Assembly (NCBI RefSeq): GCF_002105155.1
Contig: NW_019028983.1
Location: 1,004,273-1,068,272, forward strand
Origin: Lobosporangium transversale
Lineage: Eukaryota; Mortierellomycota; Mortierellomycetes; Mortierellales; Mortierellaceae
Direction of reading: 5' to 3'
Length of the DNA stretch: 64,000 nucleotides
In this document: one piece after another, positions 11,508 to 22,184 of the stretch
How the letters are laid out: each line of letters opens with the position of its first letter
How positions within the stretch are numbered: position 1 is the stretch's first letter
Position numbers and translations under genes: made by a program
The notes under the pieces: model-generated
Databases searched by the model: none
The model's input: the letters and a program-made list of their open reading frames with translations, nothing else
Told to the model about the DNA's origin: nothing

Positions 11508-14500
11508 ATGACAAAGATCAAACCAAGGCTCATAGCGCGTATTTCCTGTCAAGAATGCAGACGAAGAAAGACCCGTTGCAACTTTGATGGTCAGAGTCAA
11601 AAGTGTTCAACATGCCAAAGAATTGGCACTGCATGTATCTTCTCTCAAAAGAACGGTGTCATTCTAGATATCAAAAAAGTCATGGAGGAAAACAACCCAC
11701 ATCTAGTACACCAGCGTGAGAAGGAGCAGCGTGCAAAAGAAAAGGCTCGGCTGTCATCCACACCCACACCCACAATCCCTGCTTCTAGCTCCTTAGCAGC
11801 ACCAAATCCATTGCCTCTGGCTCCCGCCTCAAAAGCGAATTCAGACACCTCGATATATTCACAATTCACCCTGCCGTCCTCTTTCTCCTCAACCACCGGT
11901 GGTGGGAATGTGCCGTTTGTGAAGAAATCAAATAAAAGCTATAGCATCTCTGCCTCTGCATTTTATCTCAACGACCGGTCATCGTCAACAGAAGACCTAT
12001 CTAATGTCCTTGATCGACTTCAGATCGATGCCTTTGGAATCGCACCGCATACCCTCCGTAGCTTCAGCCAGGTTGCTGGCGACAATGATTCTACAGAAAC
12101 TTCTTCAGTTGAAGTTTCGGATTCAGAGAACACAGCAAAACCCACCGATCTTAACCAAAGTGGAGAGGCGAACGACAATAGCTTCAATTCAACTAAACAC
12201 GATGTCTCTGACAACAATTCGTTTTACAAGTCCGGTTACGGCTATGACAGGCCCAGTCCCAGCCGTGGGCATAAGCCATCAAGGAGCCGATCCATTCCTT
12301 TGATCGACATCGAACATGATTTGATTGATCTATACTTCAAGCATGTTCATCCGTTCTTGCTTGTCCTACACAAACCTTCTTTTCTGCGTCGTCTGCATGA
12401 TCCAAAGGACCCTGTCCCAGATTTTTTGTTGGCTTCAATGTACGCTGTGGCATCACACTATGCACCGGGACGGGAACAGGATGGTAGACGTTACTTTCAG
12501 CTGTGGCTCAGCCGACTGGATGATGCTCTGGACAAGCCTCGACTCTCAACTATTCAGTCGCTATTAATGATTATAAAGTATCAGGAGGGTGTCAAGAGAA
12601 CAGGATTCTATTTCCGCACATACATGTACACTCAAATGGTGATTGTATTAGCCAGGGTTAGTTCAACACATAATTATATATATCATACCATATATTTTTG
12701 TTGTTATCTTTCTTTTTTTTTTTTTTTTTTTTTTTTTAATTATTTGATCATGTGAAAATAGGAATTACAATTGCACAAGACAACGCCTGTGAACGCAAAA
12801 TTAGACCCAGAGAACCATGAAGTTAGGAGGCGACTCTTTTGGGCTATCTTTGTACTTGATCAATTCCTTTCTGTCTCACAGGGCAGGACTATGAGTTTCA
12901 GGGAAGTTGAGCCAGAGGCGGACCTGCCTAGGACCGATAACGAGGACCCAAATGACCCTGAAGAAATCGAAACCATTGAAAACGCAGTCGAATACATTAA
13001 GCTCGTTAAGATTGACCATCAAGCACTTATCCTGGCCAGGAAATTCCTCACAAAGGTCGTCACGCCTGAAGAAACTATCCCTCAAGGTCTTTTCCTCCAT
13101 CAAGCGATGTTGGCATGGAAGATCAACTTGCCCCCAAGACTCCAGTTAGCGCCCAACATGTCACCGCATACGCCTTTTGTCGCAATGTTGCATATCTTGT
13201 ATCATGCATGCGCCATCATGGTCCAGCGCTGTTACTGTGAGGACGCCAGTGTCAGTCATTTGGAGATTGCAGCGGCTTCACGAGAGACATGTACAGTATC
13301 AGCAACCAGCATCACAGTGATTATCGACGACCTTTACACAAATCATGGAATGGTACCACTCACGTATCCATTACGAGGATGTTATTTCATTATTTACTGC
13401 TTGATTGCTGCTGCTACAATACAGGTGAATGATATTCGCCAGGGAGTGAACGGACCCATCATGTTCAAGCGCTCATTAGCGCTGCTCAATCATTTGTTGA
13501 GAGAATCAACTGCAGTAGATATCGGACGAGAGGTGGAGCTGTTGAAGAACTCAATGGATACGAGCGTGGAGGACAAAAGGTCACCAAGTACGACAGTAGC
13601 AACAATGCCCCACGACAACCGGCCTTCACTGAAACCAATCTTACCTATGTCGCAAAAGTACGGACCCAAACTGAACTTTGGTGGCTCAGCTATGTCTCCG
13701 ATCCGTCCACGTAAAATTTCACCCAAGGCCTCCACATCACCAGCAAGCCCAGGCATTGCTGGTGATAACTCGAAGGAACGTCAGCAATTAGATTCGAATC
13801 ATAATGATTCCGCCTCCCAAACTATGACTAATAACAAAAATAATGATCGCGTTGAGAACACAAAGGATTCAGAGCACAGGCGGGCTAATTCAACCTCAAG
13901 ATCCTCACAAAGCCCCAGCAGTCAGGTATTGGATGATGATTTGGACATTACAATTAAATCTTCGCCATCCCCAGTTATGTCGTCTCGATCAATCTCTTCA
14001 TTCAACAGCAATGATACACCAACGGGAAGTTCGGAGCCGTTCTTACGTTCTGTGCCTACGTTTACGGCTCCTGCCTCGCTTCCATCGGACTTCAATGCAT
14101 TCGTACAGGCACAGCTGCGGAACCTTGCTGCTAACAGCAATCAGAGCCAGCCACCACCGCCTATGTCTCTTTCCCAATTCTTTGCATTCCAGCAAGATCA
14201 ACAACGACTGCAACTTCACAAACTATGGGTGCAACAACAGATACAGCAGGCACAGCAGATACAGCAGCAATCAAACACCTCGACACTAGCAACCTCATCT
14301 CAGGACTTTATAGCTACGCAAGCACAGGATCAACGACCGATTCAGCAGCTGCAGCAACTCCATCAGCAACAGTCATTATCTCCGAGTGATCCAATGATGT
14401 TCAATACATTCTTGACTAATTTTTCGGCGCTGAATAATTATCAGCAGCTAAACTCGGACCAAGCACAAAATGAACTTTTATCCATGCTGGTTTCATCCAA

Positions 14501-15020
14501 TCTCAATTATACGGGCATTAACGCCGGTAATGATAGTAATAGCAATCTCAGTAACAGTACACTTGATCTGAGCGCATATTTACAACAACAGCAACAACAA
14601 CAACAGCAGCAGCAGCAACAGCAAGACCAGCAACAAGATCCATTATCTTCATCCCTATCGCCATCAAGTACAACCATGTCCTCAATATTTAGCCCAGACA
14701 TGCAACAGGAGTCAATGAATAGTTTTTTGTTCTCATCAAATAATGATACCAATACCACCTCTGTCAGTACAAATTCAATAGCGCAGCAATCCCAGGGTAG
14801 TGAAACTTGGGATGAATCCAAAATGGCTGATGCAGCGCTTGCAAGGAATCATCTATTGGATACACCCTCACCCGAGTCTTTTCCTGTGCTAGATATGGCC
14901 AGTTCATTTCCATCGTATCTAAGTATGGATAGTGCGGTGCCTTTTGGAGTACGACAGGCGATTGGGGATGCAGAAAAAATCTTTAAATTCCAAGCGCAAT
15001 CAGGCTTGCCTGTTGACTAA
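11508..15020 (+). CDS. Zn(II)2Cys6 fungal transcription factor
   Basis: Exons 11508-12656 and 12762-15020 (105-nt intron, phase 0, with a T tract before its acceptor) give 1135 residues. The zinc cluster is near the N-terminus with Cys at 14, 17, 24, 33, 36 and 43 (spacing 2-6-8-2-6) and the usual basic CRRRKTRC core. A fungal-specific regulatory domain of the Fungal_trans type spans roughly 265-480, with LYFKHVHPFLLVLHKPSF and, after the splice, RRRLFWAIFVLDQFLS. The C-terminal half is Ser/Gln-rich, including a poly-Gln run encoded near 14583-14636; it is probably an activation region. Such proteins bind CGG-type half-sites in the nucleus and regulate metabolism or stress genes; the target set cannot be told from sequence. 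The ATG lies just after a CT-rich leader. Confidence 0.93.
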
Positions 15021-15075
15021 GGAGCAAAATAACTTTTGCTTTTATTTATATCATGTATACTATTCTTATTCCTAT

Positions 15076-15081
15076 AATAAA
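15076..15081 (+). terminator. putative polyadenylation signal AATAAA
   Basis: AATAAA 56 bases after the zinc-cluster stop codon, followed 13 bases later by a genomic run of 26 A (15094-15119). Position fits a 3' end signal. Confidence 0.5.
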
Positions 15082-15526
15082 TATCCTGTATCTAAAAAAA
15101 AAAAAAAAAAAAAAAAAAAGTTATTTAAGGGCAGGACGAAGAGGTTTCATGGGACCTATTATAACAGCGGGATCATAGATATGACACGGAAATAGTCCTA
15201 ATACGGCTATTGTTCGATTTTCATAAGTTTGACAGGGTTCACATATTGATGGTTGCAATAGATAAATTTTTAATCATGTATTTGAGTCAGTGCAGTAGAC
15301 TGGCTTCTATTCTTTATTTTATTTTATTTTTTCTATTATTATTATTGCTATTGCTATCATTTATACGACCTAGAGTCGCTTTCACTCCTGCAAACAACAA
15401 TAATTATAATATTGATGTGATTGACTGGCCAGACAATTTACAAAGAATGGAAAAAAAGAAGGAAAGAAGGAAAGAAGGAAAGGAACGAATAAAATCAGGT
15501 GAGGAGCCTTGCTATCGCTCCGATCT

Positions 15527-17615
15527 CTAGAAAGAAATAAGGAAGAAGGCTGTTGAACCAACTGTGGAAAAGATAGTCAACAACTGGATGGCACTCAAGG
15601 CTGGACAATGATTGGTGGTTGAGCTGACTGTAGGTGATCTGTTGATGGAGCGAGGGCTGCTGACGTTGTCGTTTGCTGCAGGAGGCCAGGACGCACTACT
15701 AATGCTATGACCATCATTACTGTTGTCATCGTTGTTATCTGGTCCACTGTTTTGATTGTCTCCATTGTCGGGGGCAGTATTACTGACTCCCACGATGCCA
15801 GCGCCGTTAAAGGCCAAGAGATTAGTGTTGGCAGGACCTTTGAAGTTGCGAATGACGTTACGGGTACCGAGTTGGAGGATTCGATTACCAATGTTTTTGG
15901 GTGACCAGGACCCATCGGACCGATCGCCTTGTTCAGAGCCCATAATCAAAGCAGCAATGCCTGCGACATTGGGGGCAGAAAAGGACGTGCCGCTGTCCGT
16001 ATAGACCTCGCGATTGGTTGGCCCTATCCATGTAGAGCGGACACGCTCACCAGGCGCATAGATGTTAACACATTGTCCGTAGTTGGAGAAAGGCGAAATT
16101 TGATCTCTAATGTTGGTAGAGCCGACAGTAAAAGCAGTGGGAGCCGATGCGGGAGAGTAGTTGCAGGCATCTTGGCCAATGTTACGTTCGTTTCCATTTC
16201 CAGCCGCTGCAACGATAAAGAGACCAGACTGGACCAACATATCGATAGCAGCGTTGAGGACTTTGGAGTAGCCAGCTCCCAAGGACAAGTTGACGACATT
16301 TCGGTGATTCGTAGATCTGGAGTTCTGCTTGATCACCCAATCCAGAGCAGCCAGGATCTGAGAAAGGGTGCTGGTTCCCTCGCGGTCGAGGCCTTTGACA
16401 GCAATGAGGTTGACTTTCTTTGCGACACCAAACGTGCGAGAGCCAATCACGCCGGCAACGAACGTTCCATGGCCATTGTCATCCGTATCGGGACCACCGG
16501 GGACGGTCGTCGTACCCCAGCGAGCACGACCCTCAAAGTCAACATGATTGATATTAATGCCTGTGTCAATGACATAGACGTCAACACCTTCACCAGCAGA
16601 GTTAGGGTAATGGTAATCGGCTGACAAAGGCAGCTTTCTCTGGGATACTCGAGGCAAACCCTAGGAAAGAATACGTCAGAATATGTCTTAGATTGATGAG
16701 ATAGCAGCATCATGGTGTAAAAAAAATGCAAGCAACAGCATTTTTTTTTTTGTGAACATGAATGTCTGTGCGTACAAATAATTCGTGCATACACATTTGT
16801 GCCACCAATAACACAGCTTTTCTTTTTTCTCCTTTCTCATAAAGAAAACTTACCCAGCTTGGTGCATCTTGCTGGATCATGTAAGCGTTCTTGGGGCCAG
16901 GGATATCTTCGGCAGAGACAGTCGGAACATATTCCTTGGCGTGGTGAATCTTCTTGTTCGGTTTGCTATTGCCTATATGAGAGACAGGTGTTTTCTGCTC
17001 TGCATCGTCAGCGGCGTTTCCGATATTTTTTAGCTCCATTGCAGTCATCTGCTCGTCTACGGCATCATATGCATTCTCGAGATGCTTGACTTTATCAGCC
17101 ATAATGGACTTCTTATTGTAGACCTTTAGTTCGGGAAATCTGATCTCAATATCCCTCTCTACGATTTCAACACTATCATCTTTGGCCAAGAGCTCCACCT
17201 CCTCTTCAGAGAAATCACCGTGCCAGACATGGAATTGGTCATCATTAAAGGTGAACCAGCGGCCCTTGGATCTGATTTGAATAGGTGACATGTTGTTGCT
17301 CCCTTGAGGAGCTTGACCAATGTTATTATCGCCATCTAATATCTCCCCAGGTTCAACCTGAGCCTTGGACTTGCCATGATGATGTTGCGACCCGGACCCG
17401 TTTTTGTCTTGAACGATGGACTTTGCCTGCGTTGGTGATAAAACTGTAATGGAGAGCTCTTTGGCATTGTAATCAAAGGGTCGAGCAGCAAAGGTTTGAA
17501 CTCGGGAGACACCATTGACTCGTTGACCTCCTTCCTTGAAGCGGACTAGATAGTCTGCAGCTTGGGTGAAGGGTATCAGCAGGAGCGGGACAGACAGAGC
17601 GCCTAGGACCTTCAT
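15527..17615 (-). CDS. secreted subtilisin-family serine protease (peptidase S8, I9 propeptide)
   Basis: Two exons, 17615-16854 and 16660-15527, give 631 residues; the 193-nt intron is phase 0. A signal peptide of about 19 residues (cleavage after FTQA) leads into an inhibitor I9-like propeptide with VWHGDFSEEE and DDSVEIVERD. After a charged linker the proteinase K-like catalytic domain starts near residue 255. The triad is Asp286 (VIDTG), His318 (NGHGTFVAG) and Ser480 (SGTSFSAPNVAG), with the oxyanion Asn409 (AAAGN). The enzyme should cleave proteins outside the cell, in the wall or in the vacuole. After the domain is a Ser/Asn/Asp-rich region and a hydrophobic C-terminus ending FFLISF, which looks like a GPI-anchor signal or membrane tail. 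Upstream of the start are A and AAT repeats. Confidence 0.95.
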
Positions 17616-17708
17616 TGTTGATTAGACACCTATGAAGAAGGCGGGAAAAAAAAAAAAAAAAAAACAAGGCAAAAACAAAATAAAAAAAAATAAAGAAGCT
17701 GTAAAAAC

Positions 17709-17751
17709 AAATAATAATAAATAATAATAATAATAAATAACAATAATAATA

Positions 17752-17842
<91 letters not shown>
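17709..17842. repeat. AAT trinucleotide microsatellite
   Basis: Imperfect then nearly pure AAT repeats, pure from about 17751, flanked on both sides by A runs. It lies about 95 bases upstream of the protease start codon, so it is in that gene's promoter or leader. Confidence 0.9.
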
Positions 17843-17898
17843 GTTACAAAAAAAAAAAAAAAAAAAAAAAAAGAAAAAAAAAGACAGCTTGCTTCCAA

Positions 17899-18183
17899 TT
17901 ATTCTTCTTCAGTAGCAACGACTTTAATTGTATTACGATTATAAATTAAAGGCTTGATAGAGAGAATAAGAATGGTGGCAAGGGTCGAATGAAGGATACA
18001 AACGGAAGAAGAGAGATAGAAAGGAAAAAAGAAAAAGAGAGAGAGAGAGAATGAAAATAGAGACAGGGAAATGGTTAAATAAAAAGGACCAAGAGTGACA
18101 CCTAAAAAGAAAAAAGTTTGAACCCAAGACATACAATTCATACTTATACCTTTATTGAAAAGAGAAGAAAGAAAAAAATCCAT
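17899..18183 (-). CDS. doubtful small hydrophobic protein
   Basis: A frame of 94 codons starts with ATG at 18183. It contains a possible 48-nt GT-AG intron (donor GTATAAGT, acceptor CTTTTTAG) whose removal keeps the frame and gives about 78 residues: MDFFLSSLFNKG joined to VTLGPFYLTISL, then a Phe/Leu/Ser-rich hydrophobic stretch, a second hydrophobic segment and an acidic end (VVATEEE). It could be a small membrane protein, but the CT-rich DNA by itself yields Ser/Leu/Phe codons. I do not recognise a family. It would be transcribed divergently from the acetyltransferase gene. Confidence 0.3.
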   Translation of the reverse strand: MDFFLSSLFNKGISMNCMSWVQTFFFLGVTLGPFYLTISLSLFSFSLSLFFFFPFYLSSSVCILHSTLATILILSIKPLIYNRNTIKVVATEEE

Positions 18184-18707
18184 GATGATGCTATAGCAAT
18201 TGAAAAACCAAACCGTCTTGCTTTATAGTACCGTAATATTATACATATCATACATATCATACATCTCATACATAGCGTTGTTCTGTTCGAAATTCTAGTT
18301 CATACCTGAGGGAAAAAAAAAAAGCAAATATAGATCACGAGTACCCTAGAACCCAGTTTAGTGGAAAAGAATGACATCCTTTTGTGGCAGTCTACATCTG
18401 TAGGCTCGGATCCCGGCTTCTATAAAATATATCTTCCTAGAAAAGAGGCTTATCTAATTGCAAAGAATATCAATACAAAAATGACGTCTTATACACAATG
18501 TGACCTCGAAGCAGCGATCACAACGTCAAGCCAATCTGAATAAAGATGATTCATTTGTATACAGATTATATAATTTGATGGCGCAGCTTAATCTCTTTTT
18601 TTTTTTCTCATGCTTGTTTTTTCTTATTTAAACATTGTTCGTGCTTTTCTTCTTGTAATCTTCTACAATTTTCTCTATCGTAGTTGCTCCCCAACAAAAG
18701 CGCTATA

Positions 18708-19394
18708 ATGCATTCATTGACAACAGCAACGGAACAGGAGTGTCCATCTTTTGATCGCAATATTGTTCAGGCCATGGGACCTTATCTCGTCTGCAAAGAT
18801 CCGCCTCTGTATCTTTCTGCGGCCGAGTTTTCAGATATTCCAGAGATGGTTAGGGTCCTTAACATTGACAAAGATATCTTCAATGGCACTGCTTCATTCC
18901 AATACCCTTACAAAGAAGAGCATGCTTGGGCCCGTATCACCCGTGCTCATGAAACGATCAAGAAGACCGGCTTTAATACTCATTGGGCCATGCGCACCAC
19001 CCCAGATGGCCCCCTCATTGGCTGGATTCATGCCTACATCAACCCAGATTTGAACGAGGTACATCCAGGGACCGGTCGACCACTCAAAATTGGTGAGATC
19101 GGATACTGGGTCAGCCCTGAATACGTTAGAAAGGGATATGCATCTCTCTCTGCCAAATTTGTGGTGCATGAGCTCCTATTCAAAGTATTCGATTGTGATA
19201 TTGTGCGAGGTGAAGCCTACATACATAATAAGGCCAGTCGCAAGGTCTTGGAGAATACAGGCATGGTCTGTGAGCTCGAAGAGATGACTGTCTATATTCC
19301 TAAACTTCAGGAGAGGCGCATCAGTTGCGCCTATGCTATTCATCGGGATAAATCTACTGAGAGTGTCAAGACAAAGCCTCGTCCACTTCCTTAA
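18708..19394 (+). CDS. GNAT-family N-acetyltransferase (Acetyltransf_3/RimJ-like)
   Basis: An intronless frame of 228 residues from the ATG at 18708; an in-frame TTG at 18684 is not needed. The middle matches the GNAT fold as used by RimJ/RimL-type enzymes: a first strand and helix region (FSDIPEMVRVLN), a central strand with IGEIGYWVSPEY, the acetyl-CoA binding loop VRKGYAS, and NKASRKVLENTGM near the end, which is the usual final motif of this subgroup. Such enzymes transfer acetyl from acetyl-CoA to an amine of a small molecule or a protein N-terminus. The substrate cannot be read from sequence. An AATAAA lies 78 bases after the stop. Confidence 0.88.
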   Translation: MHSLTTATEQECPSFDRNIVQAMGPYLVCKDPPLYLSAAEFSDIPEMVRVLNIDKDIFNGTASFQYPYKEEHAWARITRAHETIKKTGFNTHWAMRTTPDGPLIGWIHAYINPDLNEVHPGTGRPLKIGEIGYWVSPEYVRKGYASLSAKFVVHELLFKVFDCDIVRGEAYIHNKASRKVLENTGMVCELEEMTVYIPKLQERRISCAYAIHRDKSTESVKTKPRPLP

Positions 19395-19471
19395 GTTGAA
19401 TAGTTTTATTTTATTTTATTTTATTTTATTTATTTATTTCGATTTATATGTCGTTAAAGTACAAATTATTT

Positions 19472-19477
19472 AATAAA
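19472..19477 (+). terminator. putative polyadenylation signal AATAAA
   Basis: AATAAA 78 bases after the acetyltransferase stop codon, in AT-rich DNA between two convergent genes. Confidence 0.45.
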
Positions 19478-19553
19478 GTGAATCATACAATATCAGTGGG
19501 AAAGTAGATGAGTAAACCAATCCATGTATCTCTAGTACCCCACATCTAGTCGC

Positions 19554-19556
<3 letters not shown>

Positions 19557-19586
<30 letters not shown>

Positions 19587-19595
19587 CTTTTTTTC

Positions 19596-19628
<33 letters not shown>
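19557..19628. repeat. T30-A32 inverted homopolymer pair
   Basis: Thirty T, one C, seven T, two C, then 32 A. The two arms are complementary and could fold into a long A/T hairpin. It sits between the convergent ends of the acetyltransferase gene (+) and the 19741-20550 gene (-). Confidence 0.9.
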
Positions 19629-19630
<2 letters not shown>

Positions 19631-19740
19631 AGGTGAAAGGGAGATGTTTGTCATTTTCCTTTGGCAAGACAGGGGAAGCAGAATACTTTAAAAAATTTAA
19701 ATGTACAGGGGGTAAATGTGGAGAGCATGGTCGGCCATTA

Positions 19741-20550
19741 TCACTCCAATATAGTGTGATTGTGGTGATGTAAAAATGCAACTTTTTTAGAACGCGTATT
19801 CTTCTTCGTGAGTAGAACCGGGGGACGGTAAACAGCTTTGATCCCCCTTGGCAATTGTGGAGCATGTTTAACTTTGTGCATGGTAATGCCGAGTGTCTTA
19901 CACAAGCCCAGGTCATGTGCATCGGCAAGACGCTTGTTCTTGAGTGTAACTGCTCGAGCAGATTTAGAAATCTCATGCTCCGTCATAGAAAGTTCAAGAT
20001 TGAAGTCACTGTCGTCATCACCTAAAGACTCTGATTCATAGCCTTCAATCACATCATCTAGTGTGGGCGCAGTCGCTGCCATTATCTTGGGCTTTCGTGA
20101 CCTTTGACGCTTCTTTGAGACTTTTACAACCCAAGCGCTAGGCTCTGCTGTGGCCACAGCCGAGCTGTTGATGCTAGTAGCGGTCATAGTCTTGCTGATA
20201 TTGGTGAAACCATCGCTGAGAGCTGAGACTGTAAGCGGAGCGATATGATTAGCAGACGAATCCAGGATGATTTCGTCGTCATCGGAGTAGCTGTCCTCGT
20301 CATCGGAGCCAAAGGCAGATGTCACGACGGACCAAGATGAAACGCTAACGTTGTCTAGATCGTCCTCGCTAATGGCTCTTGTCAACATGGCCCGGCTCTG
20401 GATATTGGAGTATGCTCTGACATATTCAAGACTATCGACGTTGTTGTTTTCGTTGGTGTTTCTGACAGTATTATCGTCTTCATGCTCCGCGTCGAGGACG
20501 GAGAACGGGTTACGGAGAACGACCGGGTCCTGTAAGAGAATAATCGACAT
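19741..20550 (-). CDS. unrecognised 269-residue protein
   Basis: A single open frame starting at the ATG at 20550 (MSIILLQDPVVLRNPF). The frame is open further upstream, but that part is low-complexity Tyr/Ser/Leu and looks like leader. The N-terminal half is acidic and Asn/Ser-rich (for example SDDEDSYSDDDE). A basic patch VKVSKKRQRSRKPK follows, then a second acidic part, and a better ordered C-terminal segment of about 60 residues: RAVTLKNKRLADAHDLGL, LPRGIKAVYRPPVLLTKK. The basic patch could be a nuclear localisation signal. I cannot name a family. Convergent with the acetyltransferase gene and divergent from the SRRM1-like gene. Confidence 0.65.
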   Translation of the reverse strand: MSIILLQDPVVLRNPFSVLDAEHEDDNTVRNTNENNNVDSLEYVRAYSNIQSRAMLTRAISEDDLDNVSVSSWSVVTSAFGSDDEDSYSDDDEIILDSSANHIAPLTVSALSDGFTNISKTMTATSINSSAVATAEPSAWVVKVSKKRQRSRKPKIMAATAPTLDDVIEGYESESLGDDDSDFNLELSMTEHEISKSARAVTLKNKRLADAHDLGLCKTLGITMHKVKHAPQLPRGIKAVYRPPVLLTKKNTRSKKVAFLHHHNHTILE

Positions 20551-22184
20551 GATTTTTGTGGCACGAATCCTGTGCAGTGTGTAGTGGTGCTTGAAACGGT
20601 ATCTGTATATGTAGATATAGGAGAGGAGATGTAGAAGTTGAAGTGGAAGTGGAAGTGAGAATGAAGGAGTGAATGAGGTTTGGTTGCAGGAAGAACCTCG
20701 GTATTTATGCATACTGCGGAGCGAGTAACCGGCTTTTAGTCGTCCCTTTTTAATCCCGTGGCCAATTCCTTCCATCATTCTACTGTCACCCTCTATTCCA
20801 TTTCAGCACATGCAATAGAGGATTTTCTATTCACATAGGCTAGTGCTGCGGCCGAGATGGGAACCAAAAAAAAAAAAAAAGAAAAAGAAATTGCATAATT
20901 GGCTCATGCATTAAAGAAAAAAAGGATTGCTCAGCCCAGGCTGCTCCTAGATTGGTCCTTACTTGGTATCAAATACATTAAATAGCAATGACTTTTTTTT
21001 TTTTTTTTTTTTTTTGTGGAGATGGGACTCGAACAACCCAGGGTGGGATCCAATCGACTACATGTAGGATAATTCAACTGTTCAATATGATCGACACTTT
21101 GCGATAGATAACATTGTTACTGATATTATTATTTTTGTTCTATTTCTTCAACACTGAAACAATCACAAGCAAACACTTCCGCCGCAGCATTGTTGTTTCT
21201 TTGACGCATGAACGACTGCGTCGCAAATAAATAAATAAATCAATATTCAGATGCGTTTGAGGTGCTCCCAGTGTATCATTGACGCATTGATGGAAGATCT
21301 TGCAATATTTATTTAGTGGAGAGTGTGGAGAATTAATGAACGTACATCCAGTTGAGATCTTTTTAGGTTGTATCACCGTGTCTCGCGTTATCGCCGTCTA
21401 CGCTTGCAGTGGTTCTAGAACAACTTTCATCATCAACATCAATATCAATATCAACATCTAAATCACATTATCATTGTCGCCAGTTTAACTTGTCACAATG
21501 CTCAAATCAACATGAGGCTGTTACATCATTGCTACAATAGCTAAATGCAATTTTAATATCGATTTCATCCCAATCTGAAATGAGTTGGAATTTTTGAATA
21601 CAACGTGAGCTTCCCTGCCGTCTTTAGCACACCTAAAGATGCTCTTGCAGAAATCTGTGAGTTTGAATACCATCGCCGCCCTTGTCTTTTGTAAATGAAA
21701 AAGAAAATGAAGAGCAGAAACTCGAGTTGCAGATCAAGCGTTTGAATGGTGTTTATTATATATTTATTATGAACACTCTGTTAATTTTAATTGAACAAAA
21801 AAAAAAAAAATCGACCTAGTTCTATTAAAGACAGCGTTCAGGCGTCTGTTGTTGATTATAGCGCTGATCTCAAAAAGGATCCATCCGTTATTATCCTTGA
21901 TGGGAGTCAAAAGTTCGTTCCTGGATAAGATTTTTAAAGTGTTGATGGATAATGGTTACATCATGCTTCCAGGAGCGTATGCGGTTTGGCAATGTAAATC
22001 ATGCTTGATACTTCAAGAAACGAGGGAGGAAGAGGATAGGGCAGAAAATTTTATCTAAAAAGATGTAAGCCACGGATCTGGATGTAGTGTAGAAGCACGT
22101 TTTTTTAAACTGTTCGTTGATCACTTTTGCTCACGGGTTTCTTGTTCCATTCAGTAACCTTCATCTCAATCAACTACATCAGTA
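20551..22184. other. divergent intergenic region between the 19741-20550 and SRRM1-like genes
   Basis: Contains the leaders of both flanking genes and no supported coding frame. A T run spans about 20993-21015, next to a tRNA-like fragment at 21016-21062. ATCAACATCA-type short repeats occur near 21430-21460. The plus-strand frame at 21849-22058 resembles nothing known. Confidence 0.45.
21016..21062 (-). other. tRNA-like 3' fragment or SINE remnant
   Basis: Read on the minus strand this ends with TTGTTCGAGTCCCATCTCCA, which resembles a tRNA T-loop (RNA polymerase III B box, consensus GGTTCGANTCC) and acceptor end. It is followed directly by a run of about 23 A. The T-stem is disrupted by an apparent insertion before the loop and no matching 5' acceptor strand is present, so it is not an intact tRNA gene. 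An A-tailed, tRNA-derived short repeat is possible. Confidence 0.25.

Noticed and set aside
15929-16624. A 231-codon plus-strand frame inside the protease gene
   Set aside because: It is antisense to the conserved catalytic domain, and its sequence resembles no protein; the minus-strand gene explains the DNA.
18360-18430. A tRNA-like plus-strand stretch containing GGCTCGGATCCCGGC
   Set aside because: The T-stem does not pair, the anticodon arm is not formed and acceptor strands do not match.
20551-20778. N-terminal extension of the 19741-20550 protein
   Set aside because: The extra 76 residues are low-complexity Tyr/Ser/Leu typical of leader DNA, and a better ATG exists at 20550.
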